This document shows, one piece after another, positions 1 to 6,851 of a stretch of 16,867 nucleotides of DNA. The number at the start of each line of letters is the position of its first letter. The stretch's first letter is position 1. The stretch spans positions 1,260 to 18,126 of the forward strand of contig DIZZ01000269.1 in the NCBI GenBank assembly GCA_002428045.1. The letters run 5' to 3'. The translations under genes were made by a program, and so were the position numbers. This DNA is from Verrucomicrobia bacterium UBA6015 (GTDB lineage: Bacteria; Verrucomicrobiota; Kiritimatiellia; UBA8416). The notes beneath the pieces were generated by a model. The model searched no databases. It saw only the letters and a program-made list of their open reading frames with translations, and was not told the origin of the DNA.

Positions 1-2
1 CA

Positions 3-632
3 GAAGCCGACCCTGCCGATACCCTCGAAAAGCGGATCGACGTTGCCGACCAGGCTCGGGCCGATCTGCAAGAAGCACGCCTGCGGCTGGAACAGCGGCG
101 ATTGGACACGGTCGTCTCGCGCGACGGGCTGTTGCCACGCCTGGATTTCTTCGCCCAACTGGCCAAGACCGGCTTCGGACCGGATATGGGCAATGCTTGG
201 TCTGAGATAGGTGGCGACGGCTATGCCGTCGAGGTCGGACTGCGCCTTAGCCGCAGCCTCGGGGACCGCGCCGAAACCGCCCGTGATGACGAAATGCGCT
301 TCCGTCAGGAACAGGCGGTGGTGGCGGTGGAGAACCTGCGGCTCAAGATCGGCCGCACCATCCGGCTGGCGGCCAACGAATTCGAGCGGGCCTTGAAACA
401 GATCGATGCCAGTGCCGAGACCCGTCGTCTGCAAACGCTCACCGTCGAATCCGAAATCGAACGATTCCGCGTCGGCACCGGCACGGCCCTGCAAGTGGCC
501 CAGGCCCAGCGCGACCTCCTCAGCAGCCGCATCGACGAGCAGCAGGCCCGCGTCGCCGCCCGCCTGGCCCTGCTCCAGCTCTACCTGGCCGAAGGCAGCC
601 TCCTGCAACGCCGCGGCATCGTCACCCCCTGA
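3..632 (+). CDS. TolC-family outer membrane efflux protein, 3' part
   Basis: This is the C-terminal 209 residues of a TolC/OEP-type outer membrane factor. The frame is open from base 3, so the gene begins outside the window; a TTG at 102 is internal and not a start. The visible part has the alternating long amphipathic helices of the family: an Ala/Arg/Leu-rich helix, then a 'LLPRLDFF' strand segment of the kind found at the start of a TolC repeat. A 'VGLRLSRSLGD' strand and a second long helical hairpin rich in Glu, Arg and Gln follow, ending in 'ALLQLYLAEGSLLQRRG'. Such proteins form the trimeric outer-membrane channel of tripartite efflux or type I secretion systems. The partner pump and adaptor, if encoded nearby, would lie left of the window. 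The family call is firm; the substrate is unknown. Confidence 0.85.
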   Translation, partial: EADPADTLEKRIDVADQARADLQEARLRLEQRRLDTVVSRDGLLPRLDFFAQLAKTGFGPDMGNAWSEIGGDGYAVEVGLRLSRSLGDRAETARDDEMRFRQEQAVVAVENLRLKIGRTIRLAANEFERALKQIDASAETRRLQTLTVESEIERFRVGTGTALQVAQAQRDLLSSRIDEQQARVAARLALLQLYLAEGSLLQRRGIVTP

Positions 633-650
633 AACGAAAAGGGGGGATGC
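616..650 (+). repeat. Inverted repeat / hairpin at the end of the TolC-family gene
   Basis: GCATC (616-620) and CCCCC (625-629) can pair with GGGGG (641-645) and GATGC (646-650). This gives a 10-bp stem with a 4-base bulge on the left and an 11-base A-rich loop. It spans the stop codon at 630-632. No T-tract follows, so it is not a classical intrinsic terminator. It could protect the 3' end of the upstream mRNA or hide the G-run just before the ATG at 652. The repeat is seen directly; its role is inferred. Confidence 0.45.
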
Positions 651-651
651 G

Positions 652-696
652 ATGATCAACCAGCCACGGTTCCATCTTAAGAAATCTTCAGGGTAA
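652..696 (+). CDS. Possible 14-codon leader ORF before the isoprenoid operon
   Basis: An ATG at 652 opens a 14-codon frame (MINQPRFHLKKSSG) ending at TAA 694-696. A purine run, AAAAGGGGGG, ends 5 bases before the ATG. It sits in the gap before the isoprenoid operon and does not resemble any peptide I recognise. It could be a translated leader, possibly controlled by the hairpin that pairs its G-run, or simply chance. Only the purine run and the position support it. Confidence 0.15.
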   Translation: MINQPRFHLKKSSG

Positions 697-754
697 CGCG
701 GTTGTCTTTCGACGGGCGTGATGAAATGATGCTGGCATTGAAAGGAGCATTATC

Positions 755-1816
755 ATGACGCTTGAATCTATAGTCGATCAGACCACCCAGACACGGCGAC
801 GCGACGCGTTGCCGTTTTTCGGCGGCGTCCTGCGCAAGGCGTTCTCGGAACATATCAGCGGGATGCGCGATGTGCAGCAGCGCTGCCGCCGCTACCTCCA
901 TTCCCCCGCCGGTACGCCGGCTGCCTACACCGTCGCGCCAGACCGGATTTCACCCGCCACCTTCAAGCTTCGGCGCAACCTGTTCTCGATGCTGTTCAGC
1001 GCAGTCTATCATGTGCTGGATATTCCCCGCGAACGGCGCTTCCTCTATGTGCAGCTCAATTATCTTTTCCGGATCTGGGTAACCTCGGCGGATAACCTGC
1101 TGGATGCGGAAGACAAGGTCGTTATTCCCGTACGGATGCAGGGGCAGTCGCGCACCATGCGCCAGGTGGTCACGTTGATGGCGGCGGACCGGGTGTTGCG
1201 CGAACTCCTTGACGAGGCGGTCCGGTCGGACACGATCAATGCCGGTGCCGCAGACCGGCTCAGCGAACAGACCTTGCGCTGCCTGCTCCCTAGCGCTGCG
1301 CAGGAGGCTGGGGAGGAGGGTGGCATTACATCCCCCCGCCCCCTGCCGGAATTTGTCCTCGGGACGGTGCATCGGTACAAGACCGGGATCCTGTTCCATG
1401 TTCCGTTTGTCGGGCCGGATGTGGTCGAGACATCGATTGACCGCCACCTGCTGGAGCAGATCCAGGAGGCCCTGATGAACTTCGGCCTGGGGTGCCAGTT
1501 GCTGGACGACATCCGCGATGTGGCACGTGACTGGATCGAACAGCGGCACAATTATGTGCTCTCGTTGATCGAGCACCAGCACCCGGAACTGCTCGTCCGT
1601 CTGCGGGAATCCGTCAAGACCGTTGAGGATCGGGCCTATCTTGTCCTGCCCGGCCCTTGCGCAGAGACGGCGCAACGGGCGCTCGGACTCATGACCGATG
1701 CACTCACCCTGCTGGGACGCTGCGGGTTCGGGTTTGCACCGCGCACTGCACGGCGCATGGCGACATCGATGCTTAACGTGCTGGATCTAGGAGACCTCCG
1801 CTATGCAACATCCTGA
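755..1816 (+). CDS. Class 1 isoprenoid biosynthesis (polyprenyl synthetase-like) enzyme
   Basis: This 353-residue all-helical protein is related to trans-isoprenyl diphosphate synthases, which use Mg2+-bound diphosphates to condense or cyclise prenyl units. The second aspartate motif is canonical: DDIRD at residues 251-255, within 'QLLDDIRDVARD'. The first motif is altered: residues 113-117 read DNLLD followed by AED, instead of the usual DDxxD. 'HRYKTGILF' near 206-214 corresponds to the conserved Lys-Thr helix. The protein has no signal peptide, so it should be cytosolic. AAAGGAG (741-747) lies 7 bases before the ATG. The gene overlaps the downstream methyltransferase by 14 bases. The altered first motif makes me prefer the broad class 1 label over a named synthase (FPP, GGPP or octaprenyl); a terpene-cyclase-like or squalene-synthase-like activity is also possible. 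Confidence 0.75.
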   Translation: MTLESIVDQTTQTRRRDALPFFGGVLRKAFSEHISGMRDVQQRCRRYLHSPAGTPAAYTVAPDRISPATFKLRRNLFSMLFSAVYHVLDIPRERRFLYVQLNYLFRIWVTSADNLLDAEDKVVIPVRMQGQSRTMRQVVTLMAADRVLRELLDEAVRSDTINAGAADRLSEQTLRCLLPSAAQEAGEEGGITSPRPLPEFVLGTVHRYKTGILFHVPFVGPDVVETSIDRHLLEQIQEALMNFGLGCQLLDDIRDVARDWIEQRHNYVLSLIEHQHPELLVRLRESVKTVEDRAYLVLPGPCAETAQRALGLMTDALTLLGRCGFGFAPRTARRMATSMLNVLDLGDLRYATS

Positions 1817-2546
1817 GCCTCGCTGCACCTGTCGCCCCGGTGCTGCCTGCGCACCAGTGGCCGAGGATAATCCGGCAACCCGCACCAGTGGCCGCACGCT
1901 TGACCATGCCGCTCCCGTCTATGATCTGCTGGCCCCGTTGATGACGCTCGGGGTGGAGGGGCGTTGCCATCGCGAGGTCCTGCGCCTGCTGGCGCTCCAA
2001 GGCGCCGAGCAGGTTCTCGATATCGGCTGCGGAACAGGAACGCTGACCCGCGAGATCGCGCAGGCGCTCGGTTCAAAGGGGCTGGCCGTCGGGCTCGATG
2101 CGGCAACGCAGATGCTCAAGGTCGCCCGGCGCAAGGCTGCTGCCATTCCCAATATCCGGTTTGATGCCGCGATTGCCGAGGCGCTGCCGTATGACAATGC
2201 CAGTATGGATCATTTTGTATCGACCTTCTTCTTCCATCATGTGAATGCCGCCTTGAAACGCAAGACGCTGGATGAATTATGGCGTGTGCTGCGTCCCGGC
2301 GGCATGGGCGTGATTGTGGATGTCGATACCCCCTACAATCTGTTCGGTGCCCTGTGCGCCTGGAGTGGATATGTGCTGTTCCACCAGGATGAGATCCGCG
2401 AGAACATCCGTGGTGAACTGCACAAGGCGCTTGCGGAGAGCCGCTTTGACTGGCGCGTACAGAGTCGGCGCGCCGGCTATATCACGACCTTTGTGCTAAC
2501 GAAAAACAAACCGGACAGCAATGTCCAAATAAAGAAGGAGAAGTAA
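1803..2546 (+). CDS. Class I SAM-dependent methyltransferase
   Basis: This 247-residue enzyme has a Rossmann methyltransferase fold. Motif I is 'VLDIGCGTGT' (residues 71-80), the acidic ribose-binding residue is D99 in 'VGLDAA', and a post-motif 'ALPYDNASMD' precedes 'LRPGGMGVIVD'. The arrangement is UbiE/Methyltransf_11-like. The N-terminal 35 residues contain three cysteines (8, 10, 16) and no clear domain. 'AAPVYDLLAPLMTLG' just before the fold is typical of methyltransferases acting on quinone-, lipid- or sterol-like substrates, but does not fix the substrate. The ATG lies inside the end of the isoprenoid synthase gene with GGAG about 8 bases upstream, so the two are probably translationally coupled. 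A role methylating the product of that enzyme is inferred from this coupling only. Confidence 0.85.
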   Translation: MQHPEPRCTCRPGAACAPVAEDNPATRTSGRTLDHAAPVYDLLAPLMTLGVEGRCHREVLRLLALQGAEQVLDIGCGTGTLTREIAQALGSKGLAVGLDAATQMLKVARRKAAAIPNIRFDAAIAEALPYDNASMDHFVSTFFFHHVNAALKRKTLDELWRVLRPGGMGVIVDVDTPYNLFGALCAWSGYVLFHQDEIRENIRGELHKALAESRFDWRVQSRRAGYITTFVLTKNKPDSNVQIKKEK

Positions 2547-2547
2547 C

Positions 2548-3198
2548 ATGAGAAAGCAAGGAACAATGATCAACACGTTCATCGCAGGAATGGCACTGCT
2601 TGGAACGATCGCGCTGCCGGCCTGCGGGCTGGGGGCGGAAGCGCTGACGATGGAACAGCGGATTCGCAAGTATTTTGACACCTGCTTTGCCGATCTCAAG
2701 GCCGTGGCGGATCAGCAGCCCGATGTGGATACGTTCCGCAAGGCCATGAAACCGATGGCCGACAAGACCGCCGGGTATTTTGGCGGGACGCTGATCGATC
2801 CTGAGTTTGTCATCCAGGAAGTCTACTTCAAGCGCGATTGGCTCGCCCGCGGGTATGATCTGAAGAAGGTCGACCAGCTCGTGGCGTTTGCGAAGGCCAT
2901 GAAGGAGAAACCGGCACCACAACTGAGCGAACCGGGGCACGGCAACCTGGTTCAGCCGCGGCTGGTGGCGATGCGTTATCCCGTGATCAAGGATGGAAAA
3001 CTAACGGCTATCGTCTCGGTGATGATTCGTACCGAGGCTTTTCTTGAAGCCGTAGGACTTGACAAGGTCAAGGCTTTCGAGATCTGGTGCCAGGGAAAGC
3101 TGGCGGAATCGAACGGCACCCTGTCTGCAAAACCGCAGAAGATGGTCATTGATCTGCCTTCAAACCAGTGGGAAATCCGTTTTGATGAGGGGAAATAG
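2548..3198 (+). CDS. Secreted Cache/PDC-like sensor-domain protein
   Basis: This 216-residue protein has an N-terminal hydrophobic export signal. Cleavage is plausible after 'GAEA' (residues 29-32); 'LPAC' (23-26) makes a poor lipobox, so a lipoprotein is less likely. The mature part resembles an extracytoplasmic single Cache/PDC sensor domain: an N-terminal helix, 'EPGHGNLVQPRL' (128-139), 'MRYPVIKDGKL' (142-152), and the strand and helix 'AIVSVMIRTEAFLEAVG' (154-170). No membrane anchor, kinase, cyclase or chemoreceptor output domain follows, so it is a stand-alone domain. RBS AAGGAG lies 9-10 bases before the ATG; a second in-frame ATG at residue 7 is possible. It sits one base after the methyltransferase stop. 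It may bind a small ligand or act as a periplasmic accessory to the pathway. The fold assignment is by motif resemblance and is moderate. Confidence 0.6.
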   Translation: MRKQGTMINTFIAGMALLGTIALPACGLGAEALTMEQRIRKYFDTCFADLKAVADQQPDVDTFRKAMKPMADKTAGYFGGTLIDPEFVIQEVYFKRDWLARGYDLKKVDQLVAFAKAMKEKPAPQLSEPGHGNLVQPRLVAMRYPVIKDGKLTAIVSVMIRTEAFLEAVGLDKVKAFEIWCQGKLAESNGTLSAKPQKMVIDLPSNQWEIRFDEGK

Positions 3199-3200
3199 TC

Positions 3201-4052
3201 ATGCATGTAATGGTCGCTGGGGCTGGCATTCTAGGGCGTGAATTGATAAAGGTGTTGCTCAATCAGGGGCATGAGGTTACCGCTCTGGCCCTGTTTGAGC
3301 GGGAGTTCAAGGGATTAAGCCATGCGCGCCTGCATTGCAAGGCGGTTGATGTCACGCGGGCGGAAACATTGCACGGCGTGGCGGACGGTGTACGTACCGT
3401 CATCTCATGCATCGGCATAACCCGTGTCAACGGTAAGGTGACGCATGAGGCAGTGGACTACCAGGGGAATTGCAACCTGCTGGCGGAAGCGGAGCGAGCC
3501 GGAGTCCAGCAGTTTGCGATTATTTCGCCGGAGGGCGTGGAGCTGGGGCGGCGTTCCGCCCCGCTCCTGCAGGCCCGGCAAAAGTTCGAGAAACGGCTGC
3601 AGGAGAGTCGGCTAGCCTGGCTGATTATCCACTCCGGCGGATTTTTCTCAGACCTGGCCATGATGGCACAGATGGCACAGCGCTCACCGATGTTTGTCAT
3701 CGGGCGTGGCGTTGAGCGGTTCACACCGATCGCGGTTGCCGATCTGGCGCAACTGGTGACGGAAGAGATCGGCGATGTGCGCGCGCGCAAGGTGCATGTT
3801 GGCGGGCCGGAAACGCTGAGCTGGAATGCGATCATGCAGATCTGCTTTGCCCATTGGAATCTACCAGCGAGGATTTATCACATCCCGCGATGGTTGTGCC
3901 AGCTTGCGCTGGTATTCGTGCGTCCTTTCTCTGCGCGATATTATTCGATGGGAAAATTACTGGTATTCATGTATACCCATGATCTGCCAACACCTGAACG
4001 TGGCAAGACAACCTTGCGGGAGTATCTGAAAGCAAACGTAAAAGCAACGTAG
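3201..4052 (+). CDS. NAD(P)-binding atypical SDR / NmrA-like protein
   Basis: This 283-residue protein begins with a dinucleotide-binding Rossmann motif, GAGILG (residues 7-12, GxGxxG). It continues with 'VISCIG' (67-72) and a domain layout like atypical short-chain dehydrogenases of the NmrA/complex I NDUFA9 kind. The catalytic YxxxK appears absent: the matching helix reads 'LLQARQKFEKRL' (122-133), with Leu and Arg at the Tyr and Lys positions. It may therefore bind cofactor without classical SDR chemistry, or use other residues. 'IYHIPRWLCQLALVFVRPF' near the C-terminus is hydrophobic and could touch membrane. GAGGGG lies about 8 bases before the ATG, and the upstream stop is 2 bases away. 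In context it is a candidate reductase or epimerase for the isoprenoid/lipid product; the substrate is unknown. Confidence 0.75.
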   Translation: MHVMVAGAGILGRELIKVLLNQGHEVTALALFEREFKGLSHARLHCKAVDVTRAETLHGVADGVRTVISCIGITRVNGKVTHEAVDYQGNCNLLAEAERAGVQQFAIISPEGVELGRRSAPLLQARQKFEKRLQESRLAWLIIHSGGFFSDLAMMAQMAQRSPMFVIGRGVERFTPIAVADLAQLVTEEIGDVRARKVHVGGPETLSWNAIMQICFAHWNLPARIYHIPRWLCQLALVFVRPFSARYYSMGKLLVFMYTHDLPTPERGKTTLREYLKANVKAT

Positions 4053-4064
4053 CAAGAGGGGCGA

Positions 4065-5702
4065 ATGAGAGGAATCCGGTGGATTATTGGAGAAGATGGA
4101 GCGCTCAAGCTCTGGGTCATGGCAATCATCGTCGCCATTTTCTGGGGCGGGGAATACTGGCGACGACAGTTGTGGGAGCCGGATGAGGCCCGCTATGCCT
4201 ACGTCTCCACCGAGATGCAGCAGGACGGACATTGGTTGGTTCCCCACCGCAATCGCGAGTATTATGCGCATAAGCCTCCGCTGATGTTCTGGCTCATCAA
4301 TGCGGCGTCGGTGCTTAACGGCGGAGAAATCAACCAGGTCACGACGCGTATACCAACGTGGCTGGGGACCTCGCTGAGCCTGTGGGCGACAGGCCGGATA
4401 GCCGCCATGCTCTTTGGGGGCACGGCGGGCTTGATGGCACCTGCGCTGCTGGCGGTTTCGGCACTCTTCTGGCGACTCAGCGGGGCTGGCCACATCGATG
4501 GTCTCTTGTGTGGACTCCAGATGCTTGCGTTCTGGCTACTGCTGTCCGCCAGCAGGGAGACGGCATCCCGCCCTGGCCTTCGCCGCGTGGGCGCTTACCT
4601 CGCGATGGGACTGGCAGTCCTATCAAAGGGTCCGGTTGGTTTGCTGGTCCCACTGGGAGCATGGGTGGCGTTTTGTCTTTTCTCGGGATGTCGCTCGCGG
4701 CGGCAGCAGTGGCATTGTATCTGGGGTATTCCATTGGCACTATTGCCCACAGCCCTGTGGCTGGGTTCAATCGTCTATTTCAACGCCGCCCCGGACGGAT
4801 ATTTTGACGAACTCTTGTTCAAACAGAACATCGGCCGTGCATCAGGCAGTTTTGCTGTCGGGCACAAACGCCCGTTCTGGTATTTTTTCGTGTATTTTTT
4901 CGGCGATTTCATGCCCTGGACGCCCTTGTTTCCAGCGGCGCTAATCGCCTTGCGCCGTGATAATGACGTTCGCCGGATGGCCCGTGGCGTGGCCGCCTGG
5001 GGCCTTTTTGTGTTGTTTTTTTTCACCCTGTCCACGACGAAGCGTAACTTGTACACGTTGATGGCCTATCCAGCAGCGGCGATCCTACTGGCGGCCGGAT
5101 GGGATCGAATCAGGAATGCACCCGTCAGGATGCGGATCGTCTCGCAACGCCTGTTGGCTGGCATCCTGATCCTCGCGGGCGTCGTGATGGCATCTGCGGA
5201 AGGGGTCATGGCGTTGCTGCAAAAAGCAGCACCCGTTTCCCTGATGGCGCTTATTCCAGGTGGATGTGTCCTGTTGCTGGCAGGGATTGTCTTGCTCAGG
5301 ACAACCCATGATCAGAATCTGACCCGCTGGCTTGCAACCGCTGCCGGCGGCATTGCATACACGTTGGCGATAACGGCATTCCTGCTCTATCCCGTCCTTA
5401 ATACGGTTAAAACCCCGCATGCCTTGGTGGCCGCCGCCAAGACCCGGTTGCCTGCCCATCAGGATCTGCTCCTTTATCGGATCCATGGTGAGATCCAGGC
5501 CTTATATTGCCGTACGCGCGGTAGGCAATACCATAATCCGACCGCATTGGTTGAGGCGATGAGAGCACAGCAAACCGGTATGGTCGTCCTGGAATCTTCC
5601 CGTTTCCATGAGATTGCCGAGGTTCCTGAAGTCAAAGCGAGCGAATGCGGCCACTTTAACATGGGACAGAAAGAGATGCTCTGGATTGCGTTCAAACGGT
5701 AA
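4065..5702 (+). CDS. ArnT/PMT-type integral membrane glycosyltransferase
   Basis: This 545-residue polytopic protein belongs to the GT-C glycosyltransferases (PMT_2/ArnT-like). These transfer a sugar from a polyprenyl-phosphate carrier to a lipid or protein on the outer face of the inner membrane. After a first membrane helix (about 15-29) comes the family hallmark 'WEPDEARYAYVS' (37-48), with acidic pair D40/E41. 'HWLVPH' (56-61) and 'HKPPLMFWL' (69-77) follow, and then many hydrophobic helices separated by short basic loops. The last 90 residues form a soluble periplasmic tail. The length is close to ArnT. GAGGGG precedes the ATG and the gap from the SDR gene is 12 bases, so it is the last gene of the operon. 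Its carrier-linked donor offers a logical connection to the isoprenoid enzyme at the operon start, but the acceptor cannot be read from sequence. Confidence 0.85.
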   Translation: MRGIRWIIGEDGALKLWVMAIIVAIFWGGEYWRRQLWEPDEARYAYVSTEMQQDGHWLVPHRNREYYAHKPPLMFWLINAASVLNGGEINQVTTRIPTWLGTSLSLWATGRIAAMLFGGTAGLMAPALLAVSALFWRLSGAGHIDGLLCGLQMLAFWLLLSASRETASRPGLRRVGAYLAMGLAVLSKGPVGLLVPLGAWVAFCLFSGCRSRRQQWHCIWGIPLALLPTALWLGSIVYFNAAPDGYFDELLFKQNIGRASGSFAVGHKRPFWYFFVYFFGDFMPWTPLFPAALIALRRDNDVRRMARGVAAWGLFVLFFFTLSTTKRNLYTLMAYPAAAILLAAGWDRIRNAPVRMRIVSQRLLAGILILAGVVMASAEGVMALLQKAAPVSLMALIPGGCVLLLAGIVLLRTTHDQNLTRWLATAAGGIAYTLAITAFLLYPVLNTVKTPHALVAAAKTRLPAHQDLLLYRIHGEIQALYCRTRGRQYHNPTALVEAMRAQQTGMVVLESSRFHEIAEVPEVKASECGHFNMGQKEMLWIAFKR

Positions 5703-5849
5703 AGCGCAGGCGTCTTGACCCGTGATTGGGTGATCAAACCAGCGTCTCCAAGACCCCGCTCAAGAGGGCAGTGAAGACCCTGTTGTGCTGCTTGACGGAC
5801 GCATTCCAAACGGGCATAGTAGGCGGCGAATTTCAGATAGGAGCCCTTT
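5703..5849. other. Gap between the glycosyltransferase and GldA-like genes
   Basis: These 147 bases hold no recognised gene. GTCTTG (5712-5717) and CAAGAC (5749-5754) form a 6-bp inverted repeat. Between them, TTGACCC and GGGTGATCAA can form a bulged 7-bp stem. There is no T-run after either, so termination here is uncertain. The minus strand is open throughout, with a rather protein-like reading, but has no start or RBS of its own. AGGAG at 5839-5843 is the ribosome binding site of the next gene. I see no strong sigma70 promoter, yet this is the likeliest site for the promoter of the Gld operon. Confidence 0.4.
5839..5843 (+). promoter_or_regulatory. Ribosome binding site deciding the TTG start of the GldA-like gene
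   Basis: AGGAG lies 6 bases before a TTG at 5850. No in-frame ATG or GTG occurs before the conserved 'ISVKNLTRRFG' strand. The TTG start is therefore the only one that gives a complete ABC ATPase. Confidence 0.65.
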
Positions 5850-6851
5850 TTGGATAAAGCCGACGAATCGCCTGTAATTAGTGTAAAGAACCTGACGCGC
5901 CGTTTCGGGCGGGTCACGGCGCTGGATGGGTTGACCTTTGAAGTCCGGCGCGGGGAGATCGTCGGGCTGCTGGGGCCGAACGGGGCGGGCAAGAGTACCA
6001 CGCTCCGGATCCTTTCCTGTTATCTGGCCGCGAACGGGGGCGAAGCCCAGGTGGGCGGGGCGGACGTGTTTGAAGCCTCCATGGACGTCCGTCGGCGAAT
6101 CGGCTACCTTCCCGAGAACGTGCCACTTTACACCGATATGCGGGTACATGAGTACCTGCAGTTCCGCGGGGCGCTCAAGGGGTTGCGGGGCAAGCGGCTG
6201 CGCAGTCGTATCGAGAACGTGCTCCAGCAATGCGACCTGACGGCCGAATCACGAGCGTTGATCGGGCGGCTCTCGAAGGGCTTCCGGCAGCGCGTCGGGC
6301 TGGCGGACTGCCTGCTGCATGAGCCGGACTGCCTGATCCTGGATGAGCCAACCATCGGTCTGGATCCGAACCAGATCCGCCATTTAAGGGAACTGATCCG
6401 GAGCCTGGCACCGCAGCATACCGTGCTGATCTCGACGCACATTCTGTCGGAAGTGGAGATGATCTGTAGCCGCGTGCTGATCCTGGATCGCGGTCGGATC
6501 ATCGCCTCGGATACCCCCGAGGCGCTGCTGGGCTTGATGCAGGGGGATGAACGGATAACGGCAGAAATACAGGGCCCCGCCGACGAGGTAGCCAAGGGGG
6601 TCAGTGAGATGCCCGGTGTACGGAATCTCACGATCACCACCGATGGCGGGTGGAACCGCCTTGGCTTCCGTTCATCCAGGGGTATCGGGGTTCGCGAGCA
6701 GCTTTTCGACCTGGTCGCCGACCGGGGGTGGCGCCTCAGGGAGCTCGGGGTTGAGCGGCGGCACCTGGAAGATGTGTTTGCCGCCTTGACCGAGAGAGAT
6801 GTTGTTGCCTCGGGCCCCGGTGCGCCGACAATGGAGGATCATCATGCGTAA
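5850..6851 (+). CDS. gldA: ABC transporter ATP-binding protein, GldA-like
   Basis: This 333-residue ATPase is of the ABC-2/Gld type. Walker A is GPNGAGKST (42-50). The Q-loop position reads 'GYLPEN' (85-90), with Glu instead of Gln as is common in GldA relatives. The signature is LSKGFRQR (141-148), Walker B is LILDEP (162-167), and the H-loop His is 197 in 'STHIL'. A C-terminal extension of about 100 residues matches the DUF4162-type tail seen after such ATPases. It should power the adjacent permease. The start is TTG. The end overlaps the next gene by 8 bases, with the permease RBS inside this gene. In Bacteroidota, GldA works with GldF and GldG in gliding motility and secretion; here, outside that group, the substrate is unknown and the symbol only denotes similarity. 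Confidence 0.9.
   Translation: MDKADESPVISVKNLTRRFGRVTALDGLTFEVRRGEIVGLLGPNGAGKSTTLRILSCYLAANGGEAQVGGADVFEASMDVRRRIGYLPENVPLYTDMRVHEYLQFRGALKGLRGKRLRSRIENVLQQCDLTAESRALIGRLSKGFRQRVGLADCLLHEPDCLILDEPTIGLDPNQIRHLRELIRSLAPQHTVLISTHILSEVEMICSRVLILDRGRIIASDTPEALLGLMQGDERITAEIQGPADEVAKGVSEMPGVRNLTITTDGGWNRLGFRSSRGIGVREQLFDLVADRGWRLRELGVERRHLEDVFAALTERDVVASGPGAPTMEDHHA

Noticed and set aside
702..730. TTGTCT-17-AATGAT as a sigma70 promoter for the isoprenoid operon
   Set aside because: Only four of six matches in each element; too weak to list as a feature.
950..1675. 241-codon minus-strand open frame
   Set aside because: Antisense to the isoprenoid synthase, whose DDIRD motif, RBS and operon overlap make it the real gene.
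6799..6843. Longer TTG start for the permease
   Set aside because: No RBS, deeper overlap with the ATPase gene, and the ATG at 6844 gives the expected family N-terminus.
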